Positions 11,935 to 24,760 of a stretch of 64,000 nucleotides of DNA are shown in pieces. Source of the DNA: Tetmemena sp. SeJ-2015 (Eukaryota > Ciliophora > Spirotrichea > Sporadotrichida > Oxytrichidae). A program made the translations under genes and the position numbers. How positions within the stretch are numbered: position 1 is the first letter of the stretch; each line of letters begins with the position of its first letter. The DNA lies in NCBI GenBank assembly GCA_027382625.1, contig JAJKFJ010021718.1, forward strand, positions 1 through 64,000, written 5' to 3'. Under the pieces are notes generated by a model. The model was not told the DNA's origin and did not search any database. It was given only the letters and a program-made list of their open reading frames with translations.

Positions 11935-12095
11935 TGATTATTCAAAGCGTGCAGTTCTGATGCAGGATTTATAAATGATAAAATAAATGCAGTTGTTGTT
12001 TAAGATGATTTTTAGATCGTTGCTGCTTAAGTAGGCTACTTAGAGTTTGGCTAATTTGTTTGCAGAAGTTCTGATATCGATGTCTACTAACTCAG
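11935..12095 (-). CDS. possible MDS encoding Gln/Thr/Ser-rich segment
   Basis: With TAA/TAG as Gln the minus strand reads LSQQTSISELLQTNQPNSKQ followed by PTQAATIQKSSQTTT and stays open without TGA. The composition resembles the low-complexity tail of a transcription factor. It could therefore belong to the scrambled zinc-finger gene, but no pointer to that gene was found. AT content rises toward the lower coordinates, so the true edge is uncertain. Confidence 0.3.
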
Positions 12096-15000
12096 CTGGA
12101 AGGAATCACTCAATAAAATACGAAGAAAATTATCAAAGTTTTGTGTATTTTTATTCACTACCGTCTTTAAAGATATTCATCTTCGAGCTCAGAGGATAAT
12201 TCATTTCATATAAAAATATATATTTTTAGAGGTGAAGTGCGCACCATTTTAAGGATCCCTTCTTCAAGTGAGGTCTAGGGATCCCTTCTTTTAAAGATGC
12301 TTGAAAATTTCATTTAAATGTGGCAGACATTAAATTTAAATTTAAAAAATAAATAAGTTTTTTTTAAATTTTTAATTCATTGGTAAGGCCCAAAAAAATT
12401 TTTTTTATAAAAAAAGGTGTTAGAAAATCAAATTAAAAAGGATTATTTTGTCTTAGTGAGACATTCATCCAGAATTTAAAGGGGTTCTAATACTTTATTA
12501 TTAAAAAAGGAGCACAAATATTTTATTATATTTAAAGAACCCCTTTATTTAGGAAGACTAGGTATTCAGTATCTTTAGTTAGATGCCTTTATTAAATCAC
12601 AACCGAATATTTAAAAACATTCCAATATTAAATTATGATAAAATAAATTAGAGATGAGATACTTTCTTTTTTTAAAATAACAAAAATTGAGGGTGGAATT
12701 AATTTTAGAGTATATAAAGGTATCTTTAAATAATAATTAAATTAAGATTTTTGGAGTATGATTATTTTATAAAATTAAACTCGTGAGATAGATATGAGAG
12801 TCATTGTTTGTAGAATCTTTAGTTGGGCTTTGTAAGGGAGAGCAATCTTTGAGACTTTACAACCCTGTAGGTTTCTCTTTTAATTACATCACCAGTGCGT
12901 GTGGTAAGAACATAATTTATCAATCTTTGCATAATTTATTTAAAAATATATTTTTAAGTACAATTTGGTCAAGTATTTATTTTTAAGTTGGATTTATAAT
13001 TTATCGAAAATAAATTACCCCCTTTAATTTTCACATAAAAAGTAAAAGAAAGCAATAAAATAATTTGAATGGAAATAATGAGCTAAAATAAAAAACTAAA
13101 AAGACTTTTAAAATGTTTAAGCTATTATATTTTACCTAATGAATGTTTAAGCTCTGAATCTCTTATGCTATTTAAAATATTGATAAATAAGATTTGTGAG
13201 CAAATGAGAAATTGATTTGAGTAACTTATATTTGAAAAAGATATGCTTTTTCTCTCTCTCAATTAGATGTAAATGAAATAAAAGGTGTCTTAACTATCCT
13301 TTATATTTAGAGATTAAAGGACAGTTTAAAACTTAAAGAAGTAGGTGAGGCTTACTCATCCTGTTCTGATGATCTTTAGTCCGCTATTGAACTTTTGTCC
13401 AATCTAATTTAAGTTTTGCAAAAATTTTTAATTCTTATAAAAAATTAAATTGTGTAAAACTCAGATTTAAGCAGCCCCTTATAATTAAAAATCATTAAAA
13501 AATTGGTACTATAATTTAAGCGATTAAATTAATTAAAATTTCTAAACTGAATAGTGCCATATAAATATTTCTTTTGTTTTAGAAATGAAACAAAAAAGCT
13601 TTAGATTATATTTAAGAATCCCAATTTAAAAAAAACTGAAAAAATAAAAAGGAAAATGGAAAGGAAATTTTAAATTTTTTAAAGATATAAGGGTTTTTAA
13701 ATTAATTTGTTTAAGATTATTTAAGTTAACTGCCTTTTTTATTGACTCTTGGGGGAGGTTTTGATAAAGTTTTGAAAACTAGAAGGTGACACATTAAATT
13801 TGAGTTGTTAATTGATAAAATTGCTTGTTAAATTTTATTATCTTAATGCCTTCTCTCCATTTCTTCTCTAATTAATTCTTTTTAGCATAAACTCAACCCT
13901 TATCTTCGTTCCCTTTACTATCCCAAAACCTACTGAAAGCTAAAAGAACGAGAAGGGCTAATCCTGGTATCAATCTCACAATAAGATAACAAAGGAAACT
14001 CGAGCTATTATCAATTTAAATACTCAAATTTTTTTAAAAAAAAAAATTTCTTTAAAAATTAAAAAATTTAGAAAAAAAAAATTTTTAAAATTAAAAGGAA
14101 AAAATTTTTAATTTTTTAAAGTTTTTAAAAAAATTTTAAAATTTAGTAAAATTTTTAAAATTTTTCAATTAATTTAACGTCCAAATTTTTTAAAATTAAA
14201 TTTTTGGAAAATTTTTGGTTAAAATAACTTTTTTGTTTTGGTTTTTTTTTTCAATCCCCCTTTGGGGTTTAATAGTAGGCACATTTTTTAAACTTAAAAA
14301 AACCCAAAATTTTAAAATTTTTATTCCAAAAAATTTTTTTAAAAAACCTTAATTTTTTAAAAAAATTAAAAATTTTATTTTGTTGGGGTTAAAAATTTAA
14401 CCTTTAAAAATTTTAAATTTTTAAGACCAAAGGGAATTCCAAAAAATTGAAAGTTTTTTTTTTGAAATTTTTATTATGCTAATTGTTTGTATTTTCTCAT
14501 TTTGAAATATAATGTGAAGCTAACCAAAGATGGCGTTGTTTTTGTCTGGTTAGTTTCAAGGTCTGGTGTGTGCTTGCTAGTTGATACATGAGTAAATTAT
14601 CAATACGAAGATCTCTATGTCTCTCTTGCTTTTAAAAATATTTACTGATCTCTAAACAAGGGAAATCACACTCACAACAACAATCTCCAATATATTTATC
14701 GGCTTATTTTGTTAACTGCCAGCTATTTATAATATGGCAAGATTACCAATGTTTAGTAAAAAAATAAAAAATTAACATTAATTATTACACTACTTTAACA
14801 GCGGAAAATTAATCCTAAGAGATTTAATGAAAAGAAGTTGATAAGTATGATCACCTACTTATCCACAATTAATTTTAGAAAATTTTTTTCCAAAATGAGG
14901 GTTTGAAGTGATATTTCTTTTTCCGAAAATGGTGCATTTATTAATTCCACTTACCGAGTTCGAAGGGTAAAGGGTGCGAAATTAAATTTTTACCCTCCTT

Positions 15001-16945
15001 TTTAAAAGAAAAAAATTTTTATTTAAGGAAAGAAAAAATTTTTTACTAATTTATAATTTTTTAAAAAATAATTTTCCCAAATTTAAAAAGAAACTTTTTT
15101 TAAAAAAAAAATTGGGTTCCTTTACCGGATTTGCATTAAGATTTTCTTTTCCTTATTTTTAAAAATTTTAAGCAAAATTTTCAAATAATCAATTACCTGA
15201 TGTATTTCTACCCCAATAATATTTAATTTAAAGAAGTTAAGAAATGCATTTAAATTAATATAACTATTTAATAAGATAGTGATTTTATAGTTAAAAAATT
15301 TATTTATTAAGCTGCATGTGGAAAGAAATCATTTTACAATTTAATTTTTACTTAGCCAAACAATTTTTTTTTGGAAAGAAGATGAGCTTAATATAAGGTT
15401 AACGTAATTTTTATCAGACACTATCGAGACCTTATTGATTCAAACTAGCCTTATTCTCAAATCATGGTTTAAATAACTTAGCAAAAATCATCTATTTTTA
15501 GTCGCCCAAAATAAACTCAAGCATTTTTCTCTTCATTTTAAACAATAAAATATTTTCTTCTTTATTTTAATGAAGATGCTGTTGTCTTCCCCCAACCCCA
15601 TCACAAGTATTTAAAATAAAAGCTCCAGATCTAAATAAAAAAATAAATTAGATGCTTCAACTTTATAACTATTCAAAAATAATTAAAGAAACTTTCTCTC
15701 ATTAATTTTAATCTTTAAAGAATTTAAATTAACTAAAAAATTTAATTGCATTAATCCTAACCAATTAGAAACTTAACAACAATAATTGTGAGTCAGTCGC
15801 ATAAATTAAAATATTATTTTAAGTGATTTAATATATAAAAGAGAATAGAGATATTAAAACTTAATTCATTTTAGGATTAAATTTAATTTTAATTTTCTTT
15901 ACTTAATAGAACATAAAAATTATTTAATTTTAAATCTATTTTTTTATGCTCAATACTTTTTATTAATTTTTGAGAAAAAAGTTCTCCCAAAATTGTAAAT
16001 ATCCCTACCTGAACTAAATAAGTTAATTAAATATTTTTTTAATATACTTAAAAAATTCAATTTTTAAAATTAATTTTTTATTTTAAATTTTTTACTAATT
16101 TGTTTTCTATTTAAATTATTTTTCAAGTCTGAAGAGAGAGTTAAATGAGAGTTGAGGAAATTAAGTAGATACGCAAAAGAAGTAGCAGCAACTCTTGGAG
16201 CTAAATTTTATTCTTGTTATTTACTAACTGAATCTTAGACTTCGCCTTTCTCTTCAGTTTTTGAAAAATGCTAAAATATAATAAAAGTCTTTAGGAGTGA
16301 AGCATAATAATTAATACAGTCTTAAAATAGACAAAGCCTAATTAATATATTTAAATTTAAATAACTTATAGATTTATTTCTAAAAAAAAATGATTCTTTT
16401 ATTTAATTAAAACATAAATAGAAAGGAATAAGCACTTACAATAGATTTATTGGAGTTTACTCTTCCATTCATAATAGCAGGCGTAAATTTAATAATTTTA
16501 ATTAATAAAATTTAAATCCTACTGTCAAAAAATTAATTGGTCATTCATTACCATTCTTTAAAATATACTTCTATTAACTTGTCTATTTTAAATTTACTAT
16601 CCGTAATTTATGTTAATTGATAAATTAGGTGGTTGGGGTTGGCTATTAGAGAATCAATTCATTAATTTACGCTCTACTGATTCAAGACAAAACTTAAATA
16701 AGTCCATGAAAAACATATCAATAGAATAATTATAGATCATTAACATTCATACTGTTTTAATTAGTTTTGATCTGCCTATTTTTATATCCCCTTTTCGATT
16801 CGTAATTCCTTTAATTTATTTATAAAGGCGTACCTAGCGTCGATTGAGGGCTCATTAAGAGATCTAACTGCTTCCAATTCTATTAATCGAGAGCGATTTA
16901 ATAAAGCAACCACAGCTAAACTCACAGATAACTTATTTAATAATT
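12096..16945. other. AT-rich spacer with homopolymer-dense block
   Basis: Bases about 13,990-14,470 are an extreme A/T run region (repeated AAATTTTT-like blocks). Similar texture lies at 14,990-15,180. No coding sequence was recognised. The short ORF at 12,804-12,986 has no motif and AT-driven composition. Confidence 0.4.
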
Positions 16946-17264
16946 ATGTATCAACCTGCTCCTGCAAATATCTCGATTAGCTAGAAGGCCGCACCTGACA
17001 CTGATATTTTCCTTGGAAAATCCTCCTTGTCTCCCCACTACTAAAATTAGTTACAGTTATAATAATCTGAGGATCCTAGTATGGAAACTAGCAATAGAGC
17101 GAGATAGAAAGGCTCCTTGTCTCTTCTTTCAGAAGAAGAGGAAGAGGAGGATATGAGCTCTAAAGGTTGGGTCGCAACTTGACGCCAGGGAAGCTCCTTT
17201 CAGTCATAAAAAATTCAAGTGCGACATAAATAATTGCAAAAAGTCATTTGCCAGACAAAATCTA
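16946..17264 (+). CDS. scrambled zinc-finger gene, segment 1 (N terminus)
   Basis: The ATG at 16,946 opens MYQPAPANISISQKAAPDTD and continues through Gln-rich and acidic (LLSEEEEEEDMSS) sequence, all with TAG/TAA as Gln. After a one-base slip near 17,165 the frame continues REAPFSHKKFKCDINNCKKSFARQ, the first half of a C2H2 finger (C-x4-C). The start is chosen because upstream DNA is AT-rich and the frame begins cleanly at this ATG. A signal peptide is absent, fitting a nuclear DNA-binding protein. The exact right edge is not fixed: coding sense is lost after the codons for FARQ (about 17,264). Confidence 0.6.
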
Positions 17265-17589
17265 ATTCTTTTATTTTCTAAAATGGTTTTTTTAAACATA
17301 TTAAATGAAATGCATAATTATTTGCTTTTTTAAATTTTAAAGGAATTTTTTTCTTTTTTTTTTCTTTCATCATTAGAACAATAAGAGTTATTTTTGACAA
17401 AGTGGGATTTTTTCCTTTTTTTCTATGATTTGACTTTCTGATTTTTTAGAATAAATATAATGTTTAAATCGTTTGACTATTCACCAGCAAGATAAGCATT
17501 CAAAATAAATGCAATACTGCTGCACTTTTGAAGAATATAAAGATTTTATGAGTAATCAATTATCATTGTTTTATTTATAGATATGAGAG

Positions 17590-17644
17590 AAGGGAAATTT
17601 GCAAGTTCATTAAAGGATTCATTCTGGAAACAAGCCCTACAAAT
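17590..17644 (+). CDS. scrambled zinc-finger gene, segment 2
   Basis: Reads GNLQVHQRIHSGNKPYK, the His half of a C2H2 finger plus the HSGNKPY linker. Placed after segment 1 it gives C-x4-C-x12-H-x3-H (FARQ-GNLQVH...). The join between 1 and 2 has no clear pointer and may contain a base error. It ends at pointer AAAT (17,641-17,644), shared with 17,674-17,677. Confidence 0.55.
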
Positions 17645-17673
17645 TAAACTCATAAACATATTAATTCATATAT

Positions 17674-17743
17674 AAATGTCAATATTGTTCTAAAACTTTC
17701 TCGTCTAGTGGAAATTGCAATGACCATCAGAGACGCCATAACT
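17674..17743 (+). CDS. scrambled zinc-finger gene, segment 3
   Basis: From pointer AAAT the frame continues the previous finger linker as KCQYCSKTFSSSGNCNDH followed by QRRHN: a complete C-x2-C-x12-H-x3-H finger. It ends at AACT (17,740-17,743), the pointer leading to segment 4 at 3,556, 14 kb away on the same strand. The 33-bp insert between segments 2 and 3 is an ordinary IES. Confidence 0.65.
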
Positions 17744-20700
17744 AACAAATTTAAATTCCTTTTTAAAATAAAAAACAAAAGTAAGTCATCTTTAGAGCTT
17801 ATGCTTCTATTATAAAGTCAGAGAGCTGACTATAGGCGTCGCCTTCAGACTAATTTAATTTTTGAGGAAAATATATAAAGTCCTCTTCTACTTTATCAGA
17901 AAACCAACCCATCTCCCTCTCATATATTATCCCCAAAATTAATCAATATTTAATTGATTCTTTACATTAATTTAAAAATTATCCATTTTTTCTTTATGTT
18001 TTTAAATAAAGCTAATTTGCCATTTTAAGTTTTCATTAATTATTTAATTAGATTTATTAGTCATTTTAATTTCTATTATAGATTAATGTCATCCATTTTT
18101 GAATTAATCCTTCAGACAAAAAATATTACATCTGTCTCATTATTTTTTTTAAATTAAAATTTGAATCTATTTCAAGTTATGGTTTATGAATAATATTTAC
18201 TCCTTCTGATTTGTGAGCTTTGAATTTAAATAACCTTATAAAATTTAAATTGAAAATATGCTATAATTATTTATAAGGTTTGAATATTTAATTTTATGAA
18301 TGGACTGTCCTTAACTGGATATTATCCACTTTTATATTCTTTGTCTTCCTCTAAAACTGAGCTTAAAATAAAATTTTGTATGCATGCTTTGTGGAATTGT
18401 GTGAGAATATTGAAAGCGGTTGGTACTGGCAGTGAAGGAGTTAATGAGAGAAATTACTGTATATAAATGAAAACTTATAACTCGAGTCAGGGCTCCTAGC
18501 ATCTTCGATCATGAAACCCTCAAATCCTCAGACTAAATAACTATGCACTTCTAATAAAATAATAAAAAAATAATAAATCCCACTCGTTTAAACTTTAAAT
18601 TTAATAAACTTGTGTTTAATTAATGTTTTACATTTTTTATTTCAAAAAGGGGTTAGGTATATAATGTAATGATGATTAAATTAAAGCAAGATTATTAACG
18701 GTATTTTTAAAATACTTTAATTCTATATTAATATGACCAAAGATAAAGTTTAAATATTAATAGAGACTATGCTATATCTGACATAGAGTTTTCATAACAT
18801 TGAGGAGGGAAAATGATTATATAATGCATAAAGCTATGAACTAAAGTAGTAAATAATGTGAACTAAAATTTATGCAGATTATATTCCTTTCCTTTGTAAA
18901 ATTAAAGAAAATTATATTAAAATGCTACAAATAACAAACTAGAATTTAAAAATCAATGATTATACTTTTCAAGATTAATTTTTAACAAATTATATATTCT
19001 ATGCTACTTTTTTGATCACGAGATTTATATTTATATTCAATTAAAGTTTAATGTTTTGAAAAGAAAGAGATTAAAAATGTAAACTTGCTTCACAATTGAG
19101 AGATGTATATATGCTTGCCGATCTCAAATTAAGCTGCAGTAATTTTACGCCTTTCTCAAAGATTATACAAGCAAATACTTTATTTTTGTAAATGTAAAAT
19201 GTAATTTAAAATTGAGAGTACATAAATTAATTTATTTAATTGCGATTTACTCATTTAAAAAAGCTAAAATAATTCAAGTATAAGATAGATCTAAGCTCAT
19301 ACTATTCTCAAAAATTATTTCCTAGATCAAATATTAAAAAAATGAAACAAATCAAAAGTAAAAAAAATCAATTCTCAAAAAATTTATGATGAGTAAATGA
19401 TTTTAATAGGAAAATGAAATTTGTGACAAAGAAAAGTTAAAGTTATTCTAAATTAAGATGATAATTTAAAAGAAAATCGAACTAAATTGAAAGTTTAATT
19501 AAAGTTTATTAAATTAAAGACAGAAAGGAGTAAATCTCAGATTTAAATAATTATTTTATCATGCAAATAGAGCATAAGATTTTAATTTCATTAAAATTCT
19601 ATTTCTTATGTTAAGAGACATAAGTTTATTAAAGGATATTTTAAAAGATCAAAACCTTTAATTGTTCGAATAATTGAAATTACTCTAAAATAGCCTTAAA
19701 AAAATAAAAATAAGGTTTATCTAATAAACTGAAGATTCTTTAAAGTCATTGCTATATATAACGAATCTTTTATTTTTAATAAATTTAAAATTATTAAAAG
19801 ATCTCTTCATCTGTTAGGGCGAGAGGGTTTGTTGCAAAAGTTTTGAAATACTCCTGTAAATCAAATTGGGAGCTACCTCTTTTTTAGATTTTGGCCTTTA
19901 ACTCAGGAGTATAAAATGAAAATTAATTTTAAAAGGCAGTATGGTTTGACATACTAATACTTGATTTTTAAGCACTTTGGATTTATTTTGATGGGCTTGA
20001 GTATATTTTAGAGTTTCTTGATCTTGGATTGATTCGTGATGATTATATTAAGTAAAGAACTTTTATTTACTTAGGGGGCTTTAAAAAGGTTGGTTTGAGG
20101 AGTCAGTTACTTTGCTTTTTTATTTTAAGTTTCTGTCAGAATTTTTTTGATCTTCAGTTTAAATTTAATGAATAATTAAGTTTAGGTCATGCTCAGCTTC
20201 AATTAAATCCCTTGATGCTTTGAGTTTTCTTACTACTAAAGATTACAGTTGTTATCATTATAAGAAAATAAGTTAAATTCTTCCTTAGTTGAAAAATAAA
20301 TACTTTCAATTTTATGTCAAATTAAAATTTACTACTTTAATGTTTCACCACCTAGTATCTTCTGTAGTACTCTTGCTCGCAAATTGAAGCCAAATTTATT
20401 TTTTTCCCTTCTCCCCAAAGACTTTATTGCAGCCTTCAAAAGTGCAAAAATAGTAAAATTTTTTTTATTTTAATGAATGTTAATTTTAAATTTTTAATCA
20501 TTCTGATAAAAAAACTAGTGGGAGTGAATTGGAAAAGGTGATCGTTAATTTTCGATCGAATATCCTTTGAGGCTAGGGCTGCTAGGATAACCCATATCTC
20601 CTCTCCCTTTACAATTATTTAAAATAAAAACTATTTTTTAATGCCTTTTTGATACCTCTCCTCTTATATAAAACATTTCAACTTATCTTTCAAAATAAAA

Positions 20701-22768
20701 ACATTTGATAATATATTTTTGATCTTGATCTGTGAAAGCTTCAGCCTATTTAAAAAATTTTAATTTCATTCATTGTTTTTATAAAATGATTATATTTCTT
20801 TAAATATAAGTTTTGACTAGTAAATAAATTTACATATTTTTTTTACTTACATCAGCCTCATCCTCATCAATTGAAAATTTTAATTTTTAAAAAGATTTTT
20901 TAAATTTTTAAAATTTTAATTTAAAAATAATTTTTAAGGGGATTTTAATTTTTAAATAAAAGCTATTTTATTTTGTAAATTGGTTGGGTAGCAAGGATTT
21001 AGTAATTTAACTGTTAATAATCTTTGGAGCCCAAATTTTTTTTGCTGGAGTTTAAAAAAAATTTTATTAAGGGAGGTTATTTTTGATTATTGGAGGAGGT
21101 TTATCGCTTTTTTATTTTAATGGGAAAATTTTTTATTAAAAAATTAGGGTTTTTACGTAAAATTAATTTAATAGGGGAAGCTCCTTCTTTTTTAGAAGGC
21201 CTCAAATTAATTATTTTAACCTTTTTTCTATCGGTTAAATCATTTTTGCTAATTTTTTTTTAAAAAAAATTTAAATGTTTTATTAAGAGCCATAATTTTC
21301 ATATTTACGAATGAAAAATGGGTTAAAATTTAAATTGGTTTTTTGAATTAAATAGGTTTTGTTGGAAAATTCCTTTGATTTTTGAAAAAATTGAAAAAAT
21401 AGAATTTTGGGAGTTTCCATCTTTGGTTAAAATTTCCTTTTTAAATAAAAAATTTTAAAAGGGGCGAAAAAAAAATTTTTTTTTTAATTTTTTTAAAAAA
21501 ATAATTTATTTAAAAGAAGGAACTTTCATCTTTTCCATGACTTGTTATGGATTTTAAGACAGAGAACAGCAGTTGAATTATTGATTTTATGAGCTCCTCA
21601 GATTCGAGTTTAACTTAAGAGAGAAATATAAAATGAATTAATTTGAGTTTTAAGTGCTTGGGACCCCACTAAGAATAGCCTATAGAGAGTGCTATTGATG
21701 AGGGTTTAATTAATTAGTATTTTACTCAAAACCATATTTGCTATAATCTATAGTTGGGGTATTTTTAAGACAACTTTGTTATTCAAATAAGAAATGCCCA
21801 CACACACATAAATATAATGAAATAATAATTATTATTGCTGAGCAAGATCATGTTTGATTTATAAATCAATTCCAAATTTAGTCTCAAAATCCTATAGGAT
21901 TGAAGCTAAATACTCATTATAACTCATAAATATCATAATCAAGGTTTAAAGTAAAAGGAAACCATTTATTTTTGATAAAATAAGAATTCATTTTAAACAG
22001 TATTGCAGGTGAAAGCAGTTTCAGAGGAAATAAATGAATCAGCTCTCGAAGAAAAATATAACTAGAGATTAATTAGAGTCTAAGTTTAAGACTTTATAAA
22101 AATGAAAAATTATTACTTAATTATAAGAATTCCCTAATTCAAATAAAATATAAGGGGTATTTCTTTCGATTTATTAATCATCCTGTAGCTAAAGGAGGTC
22201 TTGATTTTGTATCTATTCTGAGGGTAAAATATTTAGTATTCCGTCTTTTTTAATTGTCTCAAATAGATTACTATCTTTATAGAGTATATTTAATTAAAAT
22301 TTTTAATTAGAGTTGCTGACTATTATTAAAAAAAAATGTTATTTACAAACTTATGGATAACAAAATTTAGTCAAGTTTGCTCCTCTCCTCGTTTTCAGTA
22401 CTTAAAACATAATTGTAAAATTTACTGTTGCTTTTATAGTAACAATCCTGATTTCTTGATGGCTAATTAGCACTATCCACTAACTATAACAAAAAGAAAT
22501 AGAAAGCTAAAACATTATAGAATATTTAATTTTGAATAAGGGGTACTTTTCTCAAGTAGGGTGCTTCGGCTCTATTACAGATTGATTTGCGTACTGTCTT
22601 AATACATTGACTACAACAAATAAAGTTGCCCCTCTTCCTGATCGCACTTCTTTAATTAGGGCTTATTATAGTTTCGCACTTAGTTTACTAAATAAATTTA
22701 AGACGAGTTTACGTTGGCTTGGCTCATAATTTACTCATAGATGAAGTGACTATCGCCATTTAAGGGTT
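17744..22768. other. AT-rich spacer
   Basis: Largely non-coding. Bases about 20,880-21,520 are a second homopolymer-dense A/T block. A short coding-like stretch at 22,009-22,075 (plus; KAVSEEINESALEEKYNQ) could be an isolated MDS but has no visible pointer partner. Confidence 0.4.
18380..18514 (+). CDS. possible short coding segment
   Basis: Forty-four codons and TGA from ATG 18,380, reading MHALWNCVRILKAVGTGSEG and later NSSQGSQHLRS. Composition is better than the flanks and it uses TAA and TAG as Gln. It could be a C-terminal MDS of the scrambled zinc-finger gene, which has no assigned 3' end, but no pointer supports this. Confidence 0.22.
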
Positions 22769-22915
22769 TCAGCTCTTCGGCAGGCAGTAACTCTGCAGAA
22801 AAGCAAGACACTGGTTTCCCAGAGAAATCCAAAGCTTGCTCATTTACTGTGAAAATGGATGAATTTAGTGTATTGAGTTTGGCTTTGATCAAGTCTCCAT
22901 TTTATTTTTGCTAGG
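22769..22915 (+). CDS. possible coding segment, unknown
   Basis: An open plus-strand frame reads FSSSAGSNSAEKQDTGFPEK and onward with balanced composition, then decays into AT-rich sequence. Another frame through the same bases is also open. No family recognised. It lies next to the duplicated minus-strand block. Confidence 0.25.
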
Positions 22916-22984
22916 CTTTATAAATCGCTTTTTAGATTCTCTTTATTTAACTAGACTTAAAACAAATTCATAGTCTATAAATGA

Positions 22985-23820
22985 ATGTGCGTTATGATAA
23001 AGTCTCTTGTTGTTTTATTTGAGGAGAGTCTTGAGGTAAAGTTTAGGCTAACCCATGTTACGCCTTTTTTACGAAACTTTATGGGTCCTAGCCCTAATGC
23101 TTTCGAGCGATATGTTTCACCACCTATAATCATATTGCTCACATAGCGAACAGCTGTAAGGCCTATATCAGAATTATCAAATTAAAGCTATTCGATGAAT
23201 GGTATTAGCAAGTGTGATAAAATGGATAAATGAAAGAATTCAAATTTCTTAGTGTTATGAAAGTATCGGCTAATTTCGCCAAATATATTCTTCCATTTAA
23301 ATTTAATCTAAAAAACTTAAATTGCAAAATTAACAGATATATAAAGCTTAATAAATTCTAAGCGACTAGATGAGCTTCGCAATATAATTTTACTTTATTT
23401 TAATGTCGTAGAGTGATACCCTAATTCTATAAAGTCTAGTAGAGAATAGGTTTTAAGCTCTAATTCTTTGGCTTGCTGAGTGTTACGTTAATAAACAGTT
23501 AACACTATTGCAGTAATTGATACAAAGGCTCTTGAGAGAAAAATCAGTTTACCTTCAAAATTAGTCAATAATTTAAAGTTTTTATGATAACGAATTTTTA
23601 GTGACTTGCACCTTATCTGTTCTCAAAAGTAATCTGAGCCAAATATTTAGCAATAGCAAACTTAATCTAGGTAAAATATGAATTTCAATTTTCAAATAAA
23701 AGGCCTTTCATTTAGAAACACAAATAGTTATTATTTTAAAACAAATTTGCAATACTATATTGATAAAAGTCAAGCTCAAATTAAGAGCTAGATAATATAG
23801 AAAGATCCATTCAAACCAAC
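22985..23820 (-). CDS. helical-repeat-like protein fragment, copy 1
   Basis: Minus-strand coding-like sequence in several frames. It starts at ATG 23,820 (MDLSILSSSQFELDFYQYS) and ends with a long clean stretch at 23,290-22,985. That stretch contains LSHLLIPFIEQLQFDNSDIG and LTAVRYVSNMIIGGETYRSK. The Leu-rich, Ser/Asn-punctuated pattern resembles ARM/HEAT repeats, but no specific family was recognised. Frame changes between blocks probably mark IESs or base errors. The whole block recurs about 900 bp to the right. Confidence 0.4.
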
Positions 23821-24760
23821 TCCATCTTACATCTCTAATCTAAAATTAGACTTAATTCATTATAAAATTTTTTATTTATTCGAGGAAAGGCCCCCCCCAA
23901 AGTCTCTTGTTGTTTTATTTGAGGAGAGTCTTGAGGTAAAGTTTAGGCTAACCCATGTTACGCCTTTTTTACGAAACTTTATGGGTCCTAGCCCTAATGC
24001 TTTCGAGCGATATGTTTCACCACCTATATATACATATTGCTCACATAGCGAACAGCTGTAAGGCCTATATCAGAATAAAACAAATTAAATGTTTATGAAT
24101 GGTATTAGCAAGTGTGATAAAATGGATAAATGAAAGAATTCAAATTTCTAAGTGTTATGAAAGTATCGGCTAATTTCGCCAAATATATTCTTCCATTTAA
24201 ATTTAATCTAAAAAAACTTAAATTGCAAATTTTAAAGTATAAAAAAGTTAATAAATTCTAAAAATAATTTTTTTTTTTTAAAAGTCGTTGAGTGATAGCC
24301 TTATTCTGTTAAGTCTAATAGAGACTTGGCTTTCATGAGTCTTAGTATTAGATCCTTATCAGGTTTTCCCTGAATGTTTAGCTTGTTGGAAATAAATATT
24401 TAACACTTCTGCAGTAATTGATACAAAGGCTCTTGAGAGAAAAACTAGTTTGACCTCCAAAATTATGACTAATTTAAAGTTTTTTATGATAACGAATTTT
24501 TTAGAGACTTGCACCTCTATCTTTTTCCCATTAGTAATCTGAGCCAAATATTTATCAAATAACAAACTTACTCGAGGTTAAAATATGAATTTCAATTTAT
24601 ATTAATTAAAAGCCTTTCATTTAGAAGCACTCATAGCTTTATTATTTTAAAACAAATTTGCAATACTATTCGTGATAAAAGTCAAGCTCAAATTAAGAGC
24701 TAGATTATATAGAAAGAATCCATTCAAACCAACTCCATCTTCGCATCTCTAATTTCTAAA
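22999..24760. repeat. tandem duplication, two units of about 900 bp
   Basis: The sequence beginning AAAGTCTCTTGTTGTTTTAT occurs at 22,999 and again at 23,899, an offset of exactly 900. It is near identical for about 125 bp and then similar with indels to about 23,870 and 24,760. A run of eight C immediately precedes the second unit (23,891-23,898). Confidence 0.75.
23885..24723 (-). pseudogene. helical-repeat-like protein fragment, copy 2 (diverged)
   Basis: A second copy of the preceding block with many small indels. The equivalent ATG is at 24,723, but the frame breaks within a dozen codons. The stretch corresponding to LTAVRYVSNM is frameshifted by an extra TATA-type insertion near 24,028. 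One part (24,565-24,359) keeps an open frame (KYLAQITNGKKIEVQVSKKF) where copy 1 is broken. Either a diverged germline duplication of MDSs or a poorly resolved assembly repeat. Confidence 0.4.

Noticed and set aside
13990..14470. Structured regulatory or centromeric repeat in the A/T block
   Set aside because: No periodicity could be established by eye. It looks like low-complexity or low-quality consensus sequence.
23050..23115. Bacterial-type promoter or tRNA in the conserved part of the 900-bp repeat
   Set aside because: The conserved part is explained by a coding-like minus-strand frame.
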